This document shows, in pieces, positions 36,420 through 48,803 of a stretch of DNA of 64,000 bases (positions are counted from its first letter, which is position 1; each line of letters opens with the position of its first letter). The stretch is from Lonicera japonica (lineage: Eukaryota > Streptophyta > Magnoliopsida > Dipsacales > Caprifoliaceae). Location: positions 17,434,901 to 17,498,900 of the forward strand of contig CM038469.1 in assembly GCA_021464415.1 (NCBI GenBank), given 5' to 3'. Under the pieces are notes generated by a model. It searched no databases. It was not told the DNA's origin and saw only the letters and a program-made list of their open reading frames with translations. The translations under genes and the position numbers were made by a program.

Positions 36420-38339
36420 TTCGTAAAAACTAGTTAAAAATACTTTAAAAACAAATTTAACTCAAAAGACTTTTGATTTCGATTTTAACGCTCAACTACC
36501 ACCTATATTTTGAATCAAACCATATAACCAACTTACTTTAGGTCCTGAATTATGTACGGTGTATCCGATAAGTTCGGCGAGCTTCCGTTAAGTGTCACAT
36601 CTTCAAATTTTCAATTTAACTCAAACAATTACAATGAAAAAAGATTTTTTGGTATCAGAATCAAGTAAACTAAAAATATAAACCTAACAATCTTCCTCTT
36701 TGGCTATTTCGATGACAAAACACATACAGCTAATACAGACACTTTCGACGTGATATCTATAACATCTCAATTACAGACTCTAAATTGAATTAGTATTTAA
36801 CAACAAAAAGACTCAATGACATACCTAACTCTAAGTTTTCGTTGCAAGCTGCATCACTTCACATGACAAAAAAAGGAGATGAAAAATTAATCATGTAATC
36901 CTAAAATACCAAAACTCAACAATCACCTAGTGAAGTATGGGCGTAAAGAGATACAAAAATCAAATAAATGCAAAAACTATATATCTCTCCCCTTCAAAAT
37001 ATTCCTACTCTAATACTCCTCCTCAAATATGCATTATCTCCCTTCATCTCTCCCCCTTTTCGTTATAGTAATAGCAAAGTAACGAGCATGGAAAGTAGCA
37101 AAGCATATAAAAGAAACAAGAATTCTTCAAAGCAAGTAATATCAATTAACACAAATTGCATATCCTATTCAAGCAAAGAGATTCTAGCTAGCAAGGATAT
37201 CCACTAATCTCAAAACCTTCTAGCTAAACCTCAAGAAACCCTTTTTTCACTAATACCCAATTTTTCATGGATTTGATTTAGAGTTTTGAAAGCGAAATTG
37301 CCTATATATATATATATTTTAGCACAAATACTCAACATGCATTGTTATGTAACATGTATCAAATCCGAAATATATCAATTTTGCTTCAAAATACGTGATT
37401 TTCATTAACATGATACATGTACTGTGCATATAACAATTCAGCATATATACGCCAAAGTAATATAGAGTACAAGTAAATATCCCAATGTGCTATAAATATG
37501 AATCATACAAAGCACTATCGAATAATTATGAGTTTTGAAACACTCGCGCATCCATATATAAGAGAATTTAGAAAGCCTTTAAACCATTATTTTTTCAACT
37601 AATTCTTTTCTCCTTCAAAAACAATCTTTTTCTTTATCGTCCCCTTTACATTCTTTCCTCACATGCTTATCTTTTAATTTTATGTTCAAAACTAAATATA
37701 CAAAATCTCATTACATTAATCACTATGGTTTTCTTAGACTCTCTCTCCCTAAACAAATAATATATAGGAGCTTCTAAAAATTCAAATTAAAAGCAAGATA
37801 CTAACCTAAATAAGTATTCAACATGTATAAATGTAGATCGTGCAGTGTAGTGTGTGGGGTATATACAAAAACTCTTATGTGATTGAAATAACATGCTACC
37901 GGTTATCTAATTGTCAAAGTATTATGTACACATATCTCCAAATTAAGCATTTAAATATGAAAAATCTAGAGATATCCGAAAATAGAAAACAGTTACAATC
38001 ATATGCATGCAAGTAATAGATTTTTTAAAAACATTGGCAATTATCACAATTGAAAATTCATACTCAAAATCTACTTTATTTCGGTACCTATGCAAGGAGC
38101 TAATATCAAGCAAAATAACAACTCACTTACCATAGCCATCATCCAACTAATTCTATGCTAGGCGAACTCCCTATCACCTAAGTAGGTGCAATTATCCCTT
38201 TCAGGACACAAACTTTCCTAATCCGTGGAGTCCTATCCTTTTTGTGTTCCCCTTTTTCCAAAACCTAACCTTCTTATTTTTCTTTCTCAATTTAGGTTTA
38301 GGTCTATTGGTCAATCCGCCTCGTACTACATCGTATATA
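36420..38339. other. Intergenic, AT-rich
   Basis: Nothing recognised. It may contain the eroded 5' part of the family F copy that ends at 38840. Confidence 0.4.
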
Positions 38340-38840
38340 AGATTTCACATTGAATTAGTTTATGAAAAGCCCAAAACTTTACAAAATCACTAGTTTTATT
38401 GCATCTACTATGCTCAAAACATATTTCTCAAATCACCGAACACTGATTTTCAACATCCTAGGGGAACTAGGAAATACATCATTTTCATCCCATCCCCAAA
38501 ATTTCGTTTTCTATGGCAATCACATAAAGCTATAGAGTAATAATAATAGCATGCAAGAGCTGAGTTATAAACACCAGCATATTATACTTAAGAGACTGAA
38601 AGGGCGAATTAGGTGCCTAACACCTTCTTATTTCGTAACTTAATCCCCGAACTTTCCAAATCAACTGGTTTCCATACATTATATATAAGAGGATATTTAC
38701 TCCATAAATACATCTCTTGTACATGAACCTTTTGTTTGTTTAGTAAAACAAACTGCGACTCTGACATTTTTCAAAATCGATTTTCAAACAAAACGGGATT
38801 GCCGCCCACGAGGACTTGGCGTCGAGAACGTGACTTCTCA
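38340..38840 (+). mobile_element. Decayed family F fragment (3' part)
   Basis: Shares blocks in order with 18680-19191: 'GGTGCCTAACACCTTC', 'CTTAATCCCCGAAC', 'AGTAAAACAAACTGCGACTC', 'ATTGCCGCCCACGAGG', and the terminal 'GACTTCTCA'. The 5' boundary is unclear. Probably the 3' part of an old LTR. Confidence 0.55.
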
Positions 38841-38959
38841 TAACAATTGATATATATATATATAATGGAAATAATGTGTCTTATTAAATTATCTATATTG
38901 ATTTAGTATAAGTAATTTATTTTATCATCTATCATAGAATTAATAATCATTTTTAACCA

Positions 38960-40018
38960 TTGTTAATGACGACATCTGTGATTGCCTACTCCTGGAGGTC
39001 GTTGCCTCCTTAAAGGAAATTGGGGTATCATAACCCTTAAGTTGAAAATCACTAAACCTCCGAAGGGTAGCAAAGAGGGCGGTCTAGAGCCCGCAGTGGG
39101 TGCCTAGAAATCTAAACTTAGCAAGGAATTGATGATACATATTTATATTCAGGGAAATATCGTGGCTTTCTTCTACTATCTTGGTGACTACTTCATGAAT
39201 CCGTTATCCTAATTCCTGTGGATATTTACATTCCCACTTCACGATTTTGAAGTGAAGGTATATTAGTCTATATATGATTGAGGTTAATCATTATCTCGAA
39301 GGTAGTAGATTTAGACTTTTCTCATGAATGGAATGACTCGACTACTGTGGTTCAGGTGATATTGCACATGCATTGCACGGATTACATATAGACTCATGTG
39401 TTCTAATATGAATATATATTGGTGGTACACGAGAATATTAATATTATGATTGAAGTGAATTACTAAGATAACTTTTTGTTTTATGCCAAATAAGAGTAAT
39501 GAATACATGTAAATTGTATTAATTAATTAATTTATTTATGTTATGGCCTCCATATCCCCCTCCACACACACACATAAACGCACATTGAACATTAAGCTCG
39601 CCTCTTATTTATAAATGAAAACATTACAGGTGTCAAGGAGTTTTATAGAGATAAAGAGTCGAACTCGGGGATACTGTAGAGAACCTTTAATACCGATGAC
39701 CTTTTGTTATACAAATATGTATCTGTTAAGGCTAGCTACGGATAGCCTAAGTTTTATTATATGTTGGTCAAATTTCTTGGTTACAGTTGTAAAAATTAAA
39801 TGAAGTAAAAACTAAGTGGTAACAATGTAAACATTAACTTGGTGGTCTACTTAGACACTTGGAGGAGTTGTAAGTGTGTAGCATTAACTTGGTGGTTTTC
39901 TTGTGTAAATTAAAAGAAAAAAAAATCAACTCATCATAACTAAGTTTATGATGGGTTAGTAATGCTTCTTACCTTAATTGTGTTGTCTAATTATGTTAAT
40001 AAGGGAGAAGCTGTTACA
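38960..40018 (+). mobile_element. Diverged X-like end joined to a diverged Y-like 3' part
   Basis: At 38970-39030 'ATCTGTGATTGCCTACTCCTGGAGG...GGGGTATCATA' resembles the 3' end of family X. From 39031 'CCCTTAAGTTGAAAATCACTAAACC...' resembles the interior of family Y (compare 29815-29880). The end 'AAGGGAGAAGCTGTTACA' at 40018 resembles the Y terminus. These are old remnants without a clear target duplication. The open frame at 39615-39803 is unassigned. Confidence 0.4.
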
Positions 40019-40146
40019 GATGGTCTAAGTCTCTTCCCTTTACTACAAAATATTAAAAAAAAAACTCCACGCCCAAGGTGAGACTCGAACCCAAGATCCC
40101 TGGATCCAAGTGGACCTTTTTACCACTAGGCTAACCTATTCGCTCA
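40019..40146 (-). mobile_element. tRNA-derived SINE-like element
   Basis: The minus strand reads 'TAGCCTAGTGGTAAAAAGG' (A-box-like) and, about 35 bp on, 'GGGTTCGAGTCTC' (B-box-like). It then continues through 'TTGGGCGTGGAG' and a T-run into 'AAGAGACTTAGACCATC'. The spacing fits an internal RNA polymerase III promoter from a tRNA head, but the acceptor-stem pairing of a functional tRNA is not seen. It sits directly before the RLP44-like pseudogene. Confidence 0.6.
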
Positions 40147-40184
40147 AATCTCTAACTGCACAAATCTCCAATCTTTAGACCTCT

Positions 40185-40530
40185 TCTCCACCACTTTTTG
40201 TCTCCTCTCTCCTCAGCCTCGCCATGATGAATCTTTCCACTTACCGCCTCACTGGACATATCATACCCAAATTTCCCTCTACACATACCTCAATGTTAAC
40301 GATTTGCACGACAATTATCTGTCCAGGGAGATTCCTCAACAGATTGGAATACTCACAAGGATGTCAATGTTTGATGTTTGGAATCACAAGTTGGTGGGTT
40401 TGAGTCCAAAGAGTTTGGGGAACTGGACCAAGAACTTGGCCTGGTTCAATGTGAGCTCATATTAAAGGAATAAGAGTTTGTATGGGCACCCTTAGACGCC
40501 GTTGAGGGAGAGGAGTTGTCGGTTTTAACG
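40185..40530 (+). pseudogene. Truncated RLP44-like pseudogene
   Basis: This matches the middle and C-terminal ectodomain of the intact gene at 48804-49619, corresponding to about residues 115-225. Readable pieces include 'DLHDNYLSREIPQQIG' and 'NLAWFNVSSY'. There is a frameshift near 40290, a stop in place of Leu directly after 'SSY', and another stop a few codons later. The 5' half, signal peptide, transmembrane segment and tail are absent. Nucleotide similarity to 49140-49480 is high by eye, so this is a fairly recent partial duplicate about 8.6 kb upstream in the same orientation. No product is expected. Confidence 0.9.
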
Positions 40531-40539
40531 ACTCATGAA

Positions 40540-41600
40540 AAGTTAAGGCCCAAAGCAGTAGTTTTAAATGTGTCCTCTTGACTCTCATTATTAATTAATT
40601 TTGCGTAAATACAAAGGCAAGTAGAATATGTTTCCCAATAGTTCAATATTTTCATATGAAATGGGCCTTTTCATTAAATACATTTTAAAAGAATATTTTT
40701 CACCTTAGGCAACTCGGAGCTTTTTCTTGTCATGAGGCCCTAAACTATTGTCGAAGTTGTCTTTGTAAGCATATTGGTCCTTTTTAACAAGTTTGAGCAA
40801 TAAAATTGTGAAACTTAGGCCATAGGGAACAATATCTCACTGGGTTAAATGCGATGTCCTTAGTATTAAATTGTAGCCTTTTGGTCCTTTCTTTTATTGT
40901 CAAAGTTATATACTCATATCTGTCTCGGTTTAGTTTGCAACTCTCCATCCAAACAAGGCCTATAAGAATTATTTGTGGAGAATAACCAATTGTCCATTAA
41001 AATGTCCACTCAAAAAGCCCTGTTTATTTGGAAAGGTTTGTCAATGCTAAAATCCCACATCGATATCTCCAAAAGAAAAGCTCCATATTGCGGTCTTCAC
41101 ATAGTAGGGCCAGATGGAATTGTTTGGGTTTCTTGTAAAATTGCTGCTTTTGTGGGCTCTCGCAAACTTGGCTACAAAACATCATCTTTATGGGTCCAGG
41201 TGTCGGCCCGAACAGTAAGATTCCACATGGTCAATCATGGTTCGATCCCCTTTCCCTACGTTAAAAGAACTATATGAATCCACAATCACTTATATAAAAA
41301 ATAATATTTTATTATTTTTTTCTTCCTCCTTTTTCAGTATTAAACTATTAATTAAATTATTTGCTATTTCAATTATTTCTTCCTAAAAAGGATATCTCAA
41401 AGTGCGAACCAAATGATTTGCCATGTTTGCGCTAAAGTCACTCAAGAGGGAGAGGAGCGGGAGGTTCAATCATTGTTCTCTTGCGATTTACAATACATCT
41501 ATACTATTTAGAAAATCTCGATTCTTGACACTGAAAATATATAATGTGCAAAAAGAAATACTAATAAGTATCAAATTGAAATATATATATATATATATAT
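40540..41600. other. Intergenic; one uncharacterised ORF of 100 codons
   Basis: An open frame at 40975-41277 (+) has no domain I recognise. 'ATCCCACATCG' at about 41055 matches the upstream sequence element of plant snRNA genes, but no snRNA sequence follows. A TA run fills 41579-41600. Otherwise nothing was seen. Confidence 0.35.
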
Positions 41601-41992
41601 AGGGGAAGGATCTTAAAAGGACCAATTTTTTGATCCTTAAATGTGGACCAATCATTTTGAGGGGGTAAATAAATGAATTTTTTGATGAAACTTGGCGAAT
41701 ATGATCTTCATGATTAGTAGATGACCTCTACCAAATTTTGTCGAAAAATTCAATTGGGAAGAGGCTTAACTAAAAAATTTATATATATGTGTGTTTCTAA
41801 CCGTTAAAATTTAAGATGTTTAGATAACTCACTTCTCGGTTGAATTTTTTGATAAAATTTAGTAGAGATGATCTACTAATTATGAAGATCATCTTCACCA
41901 AGTTTCATAAAAAAATCATTCATTTACTCTCTCAAAATGATTGGTCCGCATTTAAAGATTAAATAAATGGTCATCTTTAGACCTTTTCCCTA
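41601..41992. mobile_element. MITE with long inverted repeats in a TA run
   Basis: Ends AGGGGAAGGATCT and the complement of CCTTTTCCCT, both bordered by TATATA runs, consistent with a TA target. The arms are long: 'GACCAATCATTTTGAG' (41645) against 'CTCAAAATGATTGGTCC' (41932), and 'GATCTTCATGATTAGTAGAT' against 'ATCTACTAATTATGAAGATC'. The element is nearly palindromic, without coding. A diverged relative lies at 43900-44170. Confidence 0.75.
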
Positions 41993-43899
41993 TATATATA
42001 TATGACTAATGTTGACATTAAAATAGGGAAATCAGCGCACATTCACTAAAAAAAACAATGGTCCGTTCTACAATTATTTCACACCTTTTCTCTCTAGTAA
42101 GATCCTCTCAAAGGATGAGTACTACGAAGTGTCGTTTACCGTTCAAGTCCTAGTCAATGGTTCCCCAAAAATGTTGAAATCTCCACTGTGAATGAATGGA
42201 CTGCACTTGCTCTTAAATTGCTTCTTGCCCACACATGTTGCAATTATAAAAACGTACCTAGCTATAGTACCACTCCACCACCACCACTCTTGCTTATCTT
42301 TATTATCTTCCTCCCATGAGGACTCTTATTTTCTTTAAAAATTAAATAACTAAGTAGTCTCCTTTATATACCAATATTTTTGGTAAAAGAACTTCTTTCA
42401 CTGAATCTTATTTTATAAAAGAACTAGGGTATACCCGTGCCATCCGACACGGTGAAATAAATAAAATATGATAATATGATAAAAAAAAAGTGTAACGTTT
42501 GAGGATAATCTAATGTTTTGAACAACCAAAACGTAGATTCAATATATCTTCATGCTAAAAAAAAACTAAAAGTAGATGAGATTTGACCGACTTGTTTTTA
42601 ATTTTTTAAAGAATCTTTTAATCGTATTTTTTGATCTTGTGATTTGAAAATAGTCCAAAAATTATACCGATGTACCGTGAACACTCCTTAAAACGACAAA
42701 AATGAGATAACCAATAGTGTATTAACACATAAAGTACGTCCTTAAATGTTACTAAATAATTTTTTTTGATTTTTTTTCATAATTCTATAGTCGTGATGGA
42801 TCTTATTTAATTGATTTTGATTAGTAGATTTTAAAAATTAAATTTTTATTAAATTTTGATTTTTTTTATTTTAAGTTATAGCATTTTTAATGTAGACAAA
42901 ATTATTGGTGTGTGAGAGTTTATTGTGTGTATATTATTAATGTGAGTGTTTTAACTTTGATGTGACATCTTGATGTGTATATAAAACTCATCCAATGGTG
43001 TAAAACTAATGCACATCATAACATGTTGATTTTTAACCATTAGATTCTTATACTTTTTGGAGAATTTTTTTTGTCAAACATGGTGTTTTGTAATATAGAT
43101 ATCAATTCTTGTTTCAAGATAGATCTACTCACAATTAATTTTACTTGTCTTTTATTTCGTAAGTCCAAAATATTTGATAAAAAATAAATATATCAGTGTA
43201 TTATTATTTTATTTGTTTTGCTTGTACATATTTTGCCTGTACATAAAAAGTATACTTAATTTATATTATAATTGAACACATGCCCCTCACTCTCACACGC
43301 CCACAAATTAAAGGCAAAGACAAATATGTATATATTCAATAGTTGTCTAGCATATTACCCACATGGTGGATCTAAGGTGCATTAGTGTGTATATATATAT
43401 ATATAAGACTACAGCAGATATTTTTGCTGTATGAAGGGACCAAGCTCTTAGCTAGCAAAGGAGCAGTGGTCCATTTTGGCCAAGTCAAGTGAGAGTGAAG
43501 AAGGATTTTCATGCCTAAGGGCCTCATAATTTTGAACAGATCGATCACCTTCTTGGGACTAGGAAATTGAATCAAACCCCAACATTATGTTTGTTTGTAG
43601 GCGTGCATGTTGTACCTCTAGTTACATCAGTGTATGCAGTCTTAATTTGATATTGTATGAACCCAATTTCTCCACGAAAAAAATTATTAAGATATTTGGA
43701 AGTAATATATAAAGTTAACGTGCACCATTTTTTTGCAAGACAATTTTTTGGAATAAGTTTTATCCATAACTTTGTACAAATAGAATCATGAGCAATCTAC
43801 AAGCTAGATTCTACCTATATATCCCTTCACTATCACGATACTCATATGATATCGAATTTGATTTCTCTCCATTACCACATGCTTCCAATTTCCCTTAAT

Positions 43900-44170
43900 A
43901 GTATTCATTTAAAGGATTAAATGGATGAATTTTTTTCATGAAACTTGGTAGAAATGATCCCTATAATGAGTAAATCATCTTTACAAAATTTTATCAGAAG
44001 ATTCAATTTAGAATTAGGTGAAATGATCATACAAAATTTCAATGGATGGAAATTATTAAATTTTTATTACATTTAATTTACTTCCGGTTTGAATTTCTCT
44101 TTGAAATTTTGTGGAGATGGTCTACTTATTATAAAGATCATATCCACCAAATTTTGTGAAATTCATCAGT
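43900..44170. mobile_element. Diverged relative of the 41601-41992 MITE
   Basis: Shares 'TTTCATGAAACTTGGTAGA', 'ATGATC...ATAATGAGTA' and the inverted partner 'CTACTTATTATAAAGATCAT...CCACCAAATTTTG'. The ends are eroded and I find no duplication. It sits within otherwise featureless AT-rich DNA (42000-44310). Confidence 0.55.
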
Positions 44171-44314
44171 TTAGTCCTCCAAACAGACACCATTGAGAGA
44201 AATTAGAAGAAAATATTAACAAAGAGTAATCAAATCCATATGATCTCTGAAAATGAGGATGTAGTACTACTTATCCGGTTTCCATTTTAATAAGGTTTTG
44301 TTCAGAAACACTTA

Positions 44315-45792
44315 GGTCTGGTTTGGTTTGCGGTAATCAAGGATAGGAATGGGTATTTTGGTCCCAATATAACTCATTAGCGCATCTGGTTGTTAAGTTA
44401 TTAGGATTTAAGATTGATTAATTTTATTACAATGTGATATAGATTCCCAACTTGTTGTGTATCTGAATACCACCAACATGTGATATTTTGATCCACATCA
44501 ATTTGCTATTGGATTAATCTCCCTATATTATTTTATTTTCCATATTTGGCGCTATGACAATGTTCGCATATATTTCATTCTTTCTTGTTTTGGATACAAT
44601 ATATATTTCATTTTTTATATAATGGTAGATTAGCATAATATTTTTTGACATAAAAAATATAATTTTTTTTATTCTGTTTGATTTTATATGATACCAAAAA
44701 ATATATAAAATAACAACGAATTATTTCATGAGATAAAAACTAAATAAATTTTTATTCAAAACTAAAAATAGTAGTTTTAACAATATAAATATTGTGAATT
44801 TTCAATCAAATATAATTTTTTTTGAAAATAATTAAACTTTTATTAAAAAGTACACTACTGACAACAATTATCAATTATTATATATAGTATCATAAAATCT
44901 AAAACTATAAAACAATGAATTACCCTTATATGATAAAAACTATACTATTTCATCTAAAAAATGAAATGTTGACAATATGGAAATTAGAGGTGTTGTCAGA
45001 AATCCGAAAACTGAATGAACGAATCGAACCGATCTGCGATAATTTGAAATTACCTGAATTGAAAAAAAAACCGAAACCGAAATCAAAAATCGAAACCAAA
45101 ACCGATTGATTTAGGTCGGTTCAGTTCAGTTTTCGGGTCAACCGAGTTGGTCCGAAACTATTAATAAAAAAAAAAAAAGAAAAGGCGGGGCTTTCTCAAT
45201 TCTCATTACTCAAGGAGTGAGGTGTTTAAAGTTTAAACTTTAAGAGACTAAAGGTTAAAAAAATACTTGATGCTTGCCCGAGTGTTAGGATGATCATAAA
45301 AGAAGGAAATGCATCTGATTTGTGCATTCCGCAGAATTGATTATAATGGTTTAAAAATTCTCATCCTTATGTGCATTGACAATTCTAGAAATTGGAACAG
45401 ATGAAAAGTAGTAAATGCATCTGTTTTTTTTTTTTTAAATGCAATTTTTAACTAAAGTTTTAACGATATAAAAAAAACTTGAAACCGACCGAATCGGATC
45501 GAAACCGAATAATTTGGGGAGGGTTTGGGTTCTATAAGTATCAAAACTAAAACCGAAACCGAAACCGAATTATGAAGTTTGAGTAGAGTTTGAAGTACCC
45601 CAATCTCTATCCCAATTAAAACTGAAAACACCCCTAATAGAAATATGTGTTGAATTATAATTCTTTAAGTAAAATTCCTCAAACTAACCAAACACGACAA
45701 ATTAAGATTCCTGCTAATTTATAGGATAGATATTTCACTATTAAAAATAAAAAAATAATTCTCATTCGTGATTACCGTCATTTAAACATCCC
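44315..45792. mobile_element. Possible PIF/Harbinger-type MITE, split by a hAT element
   Basis: TTA at 44312-44314 and 45793-45795. Termini GGTCTGGTTTGG...GCGGTAATCA and, on the other strand from the right, GGGATGTTTAAATGACGGTAATCA. About 0.82 kb remains without the nested hAT element (44985-45636). The TTA target fits PIF/Harbinger. The terminal repeats are imperfect. Confidence 0.5.
44985..45636. mobile_element. Second non-autonomous hAT-type element
   Basis: Ends TAGAGGTGTT and AACACCCCTA, with an 8-bp duplication ATGGAAAT / ATAGAAAT (44977-44984 and 45637-45644) matching at 7 of 8 positions. Like the element at 35364-36411 it has subterminal arrays of AACCGAAACCGA motifs (45015-45130 and 45485-45575). 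652 bp, no transposase. The open frame at 44915-45109 crosses its border and is not a gene. Confidence 0.8.
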
Positions 45793-45799
45793 TTAAAAT

Positions 45800-47935
45800 A
45801 GTGAAATAGATAGCTTTCCAATCTCTTTTTTCTTTAAAGTGGAGCAAATAGACATTTTGCTTATCTTGTGGTTTAGTAACATGATGATGGTTCCAACGTA
45901 AGGGTCATCCTACTCCGCACCTAGGCATGCTCAAACGCATTAATTATTAGTAATATTTTTGGATAAATGGTTTGTGCTTAACTAACATAAAATTCTTGCT
46001 CCAAAAAAAAAAAAAAAACGACTAACATAAAATTCTTCTTATTAACTTATTTTTATTGGTATTAGAAACAATAAAAATTAATTGTATACGAAAGCAATGT
46101 AAATTGACATATAATTCATCAATAATCCCAATTAAATTCATTTTTTAACTTGATAAAGTGAAAACTTATTTTTATTGTAAAAATAAATAGTCGACATGTA
46201 AGTCAACAATAATCTCAATTAAATTAATTTTTAAATTTGTCACACTGATTACCGTCTTAAATTTAATTCTAGAGTCAATTATTATTTTATGACAATAATA
46301 AATATAGTTTAAGCAGTGAGATAAATTACTCAAATACAAAGCTAGATTTAGATACCGATTGATATAAATTAGAAAAAATAAATTAAAAATACTAAATTTA
46401 CGTCAACCAAACACAACATTTAATAATATTTATCATAATCTCAATTATTATCTATATACTATTGCTTGAGCAGTGAATATTGACTTTGTCACAAAATTAC
46501 GATTTAGTAAGTTAACCTTAACACCGAAATACCGGAGAGACTTTTCGATTAATGGGATGTCCATTTTGTCTTGTTAGTGGTAAATGAATTGTCCAAAATA
46601 CCCTCAGTACTTTGATTTGTAGTGTCACTATCTTACGCCTAAATACGTGCATCCGTGGAAGGAAGAAGACTGCCCCCACACTCCCTCCTGCTTCTCGTGT
46701 CAAACATTACATTACTTCCCTCCTTTCATTTTCAGTTTTTCACCAAACCCCAAGTTAGTGCTTCCCCACCCCACCCCACCCCACTCCCCTCTCTCTTATT
46801 TGGGAATATATTTAGAATTTTCAAAGGCTATGTACTGTTATCGTAATAATAATTGTTGTGTTGGAACAAGTAATTCTATTTTTATATTTTTAAATAATAT
46901 TCCTTAGTTAAAAAATTATTACTTTAATAATAGTATATCCCGTTTAAATAATTACAACTAGTATTTTGAATTCCACTTTATGTTTAAATGAGTTGTTTTT
47001 CTGGTATTATATACTTATTAATTATGAGTGATAATATTACTAAAGTTATTATAATTATTATTAAAGTAATGTATAAATATAAAAGTATACGGTATAGTTT
47101 TTAAAAATGGTTCTATACTAGATCAAAAAAAAATAAAAATATTTCTAGCTTAATTATTTGCAAAGTATTACATATATTGCAATACTTTTTATCTAGAGTA
47201 TAATTCAAATTTCAAATAAGAGTTAGTATACAACCATATAGTAATTTGTATTTCTGGAAATAAGGTAAAATGACTTGCGTAATAATGTTTTTTATAAAAA
47301 AAAATCAACGAATAATATTTTTAGAAATAACGACATAGATATCATTATCATTCTGAGATAAGGGCTTGTTTATCACTTGTGTTTTAAAATAAGGGTTTTG
47401 ACAATTTAACTTTGCACCAAATTGTGTTTTGTGCAAACACAATATTTTGTTTTGTATAAATAGGCTTTGCAATCAAAAAAATTTAATGCTAATTTGTTTT
47501 GCATGATGTATTTATATTTTTTTAATAAGTATATTATTATGTTTCATTCATAAAACTTTAAAACAACGTCGATTAAATACAAATACATAGTAATATTTTA
47601 GAAAATAAGGAGTGCAAACTTAACTTTGCATAACTCCAAAAAAAATTATTATGTGCATTTTATTAATAAATAGGTTTTGAGTATGTAATTTGTTAAAATT
47701 ATTTTAAAGCATTGTCAATTAAATACTTATTTATAATAATATGCTAAAAAATATGTAGTGCAAACTTGATTTTGCACGATTTCATAAAAAAAATATAATT
47801 TAAAAATGTATTGCAAAGTTAACTTTACAATTCTTTTAGAATTTGGTCAAATATACGCTCTTAATTTAAAAAAAATATTATTCTCTAGTTCCTTTACATA
47901 AAATTTTTTCATATAAATTCTATTTTTTAATATCC
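45800..47935. other. Intergenic, AT-rich
   Basis: Nothing recognised. 46640-46800 is locally C-rich and looks like leader sequence, but the open frames there carry no motif. Confidence 0.45.
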
Positions 47936-47939
47936 ATTT

Positions 47940-48035
47940 TTATTTTATTATATATATATATATTAATGTAAGGTTCAAACTTAAGATTCTCATTATTTTA
48001 GATTGAGTTTTAACCACTAGACTCTTCCTAGTAGT
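47940..48035 (-). mobile_element. SINE-like tRNA head
   Basis: The minus strand reads 'TCTAGTGGTTAAAACTC' (A-box-like), then 'AGTTTGAACCTTA' (B-box-like) after about 35 bp, ending in a TA-rich tail (47950-47963). Degenerate, with no cloverleaf. Confidence 0.35.
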
Positions 48036-48057
48036 TAACTATATATTTACTTTAAAT

Positions 48058-48424
48058 CCCTGTTTGGTAGCTCTCTTTTTTTTTTCTTCAAATTTTAAAA
48101 ACTCAATTCAAAAACAATTCTACTTTTACACTTCCCAAAAAACTTTAACTTTACTTTCTCTCTTTAAAAAAACTTTTAAAACACTATAATTTTAAATTAA
48201 AAAAAATTAAATTAAATAAACAATATATATTTAAAACATACTTGTTGAGATTTATAAAATAAGATCTATTTTGACTATTTTTTATAAAATTTTTAGTTGA
48301 TTGAAAAACACTAAAAAAAAAAAACCAAATCCACTTTTCAACATACTTTTAAATTCTACCAAACACCATATTTTAAAAATTCAACTTAAAAACTGAATTT
48401 AAAACATCTACCAAACAACCCCTA
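48058..48424. mobile_element. MITE-like inverted-repeat element in the RLP44 upstream region
   Basis: The left end 'CTGTTTGGTAGCTCTC' and the right end 'ACATCTACCAAACAACCCC' are inverted repeats, and the interior is AT-rich with partial arm pairing. I find no clear target duplication, so the class is uncertain (hAT or PIF-like). Its right end is about 380 bp before the RLP44 start codon, so it probably lies within the promoter region. Confidence 0.55.
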
Positions 48425-48803
48425 AAAGTTCATCTTTCCATAAAAATAAATTTGTTGAGTCTTGAGAGAGTGCATCAAAAATTCCAAGTGGTTCAAACAA
48501 ATCACCGGTGGTAACATGAGCCGTTATAATCCAAAAGAGGAACAGGAGAATTGCAGAAAAAAACCAATAGAAACTAGAAACCCATCGTGTCACCGCCCCC
48601 ACCACCTCTCATTTCTCTTATTTCGTATTTCTTCTCCCCAAATTCGCTTCAATTCCCTCCTCCTCAAAGAAGCCCCAATCCTAACAGTCCCTCAACTCTT
48701 TCGTCTTCACGCTAACGTGCGCCGCCCTCCGCCTAAGACACCCTTTTCTCTCCCCTTTTCGCAAAATAATTCCCAAATTTCTCTCTCCCCCTAAATCTCT
48801 CTA

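Noticed and set aside
40065..40146. Functional tRNA gene on the minus strand
   Set aside because: A- and B-box-like motifs are present, but no acceptor-stem pairing or normal anticodon arm could be built. A SINE head is more likely.
46647..46907. 86-codon open frame after a C-rich segment
   Set aside because: No signal peptide, domain or repeat family is recognisable, and the composition is low-complexity.
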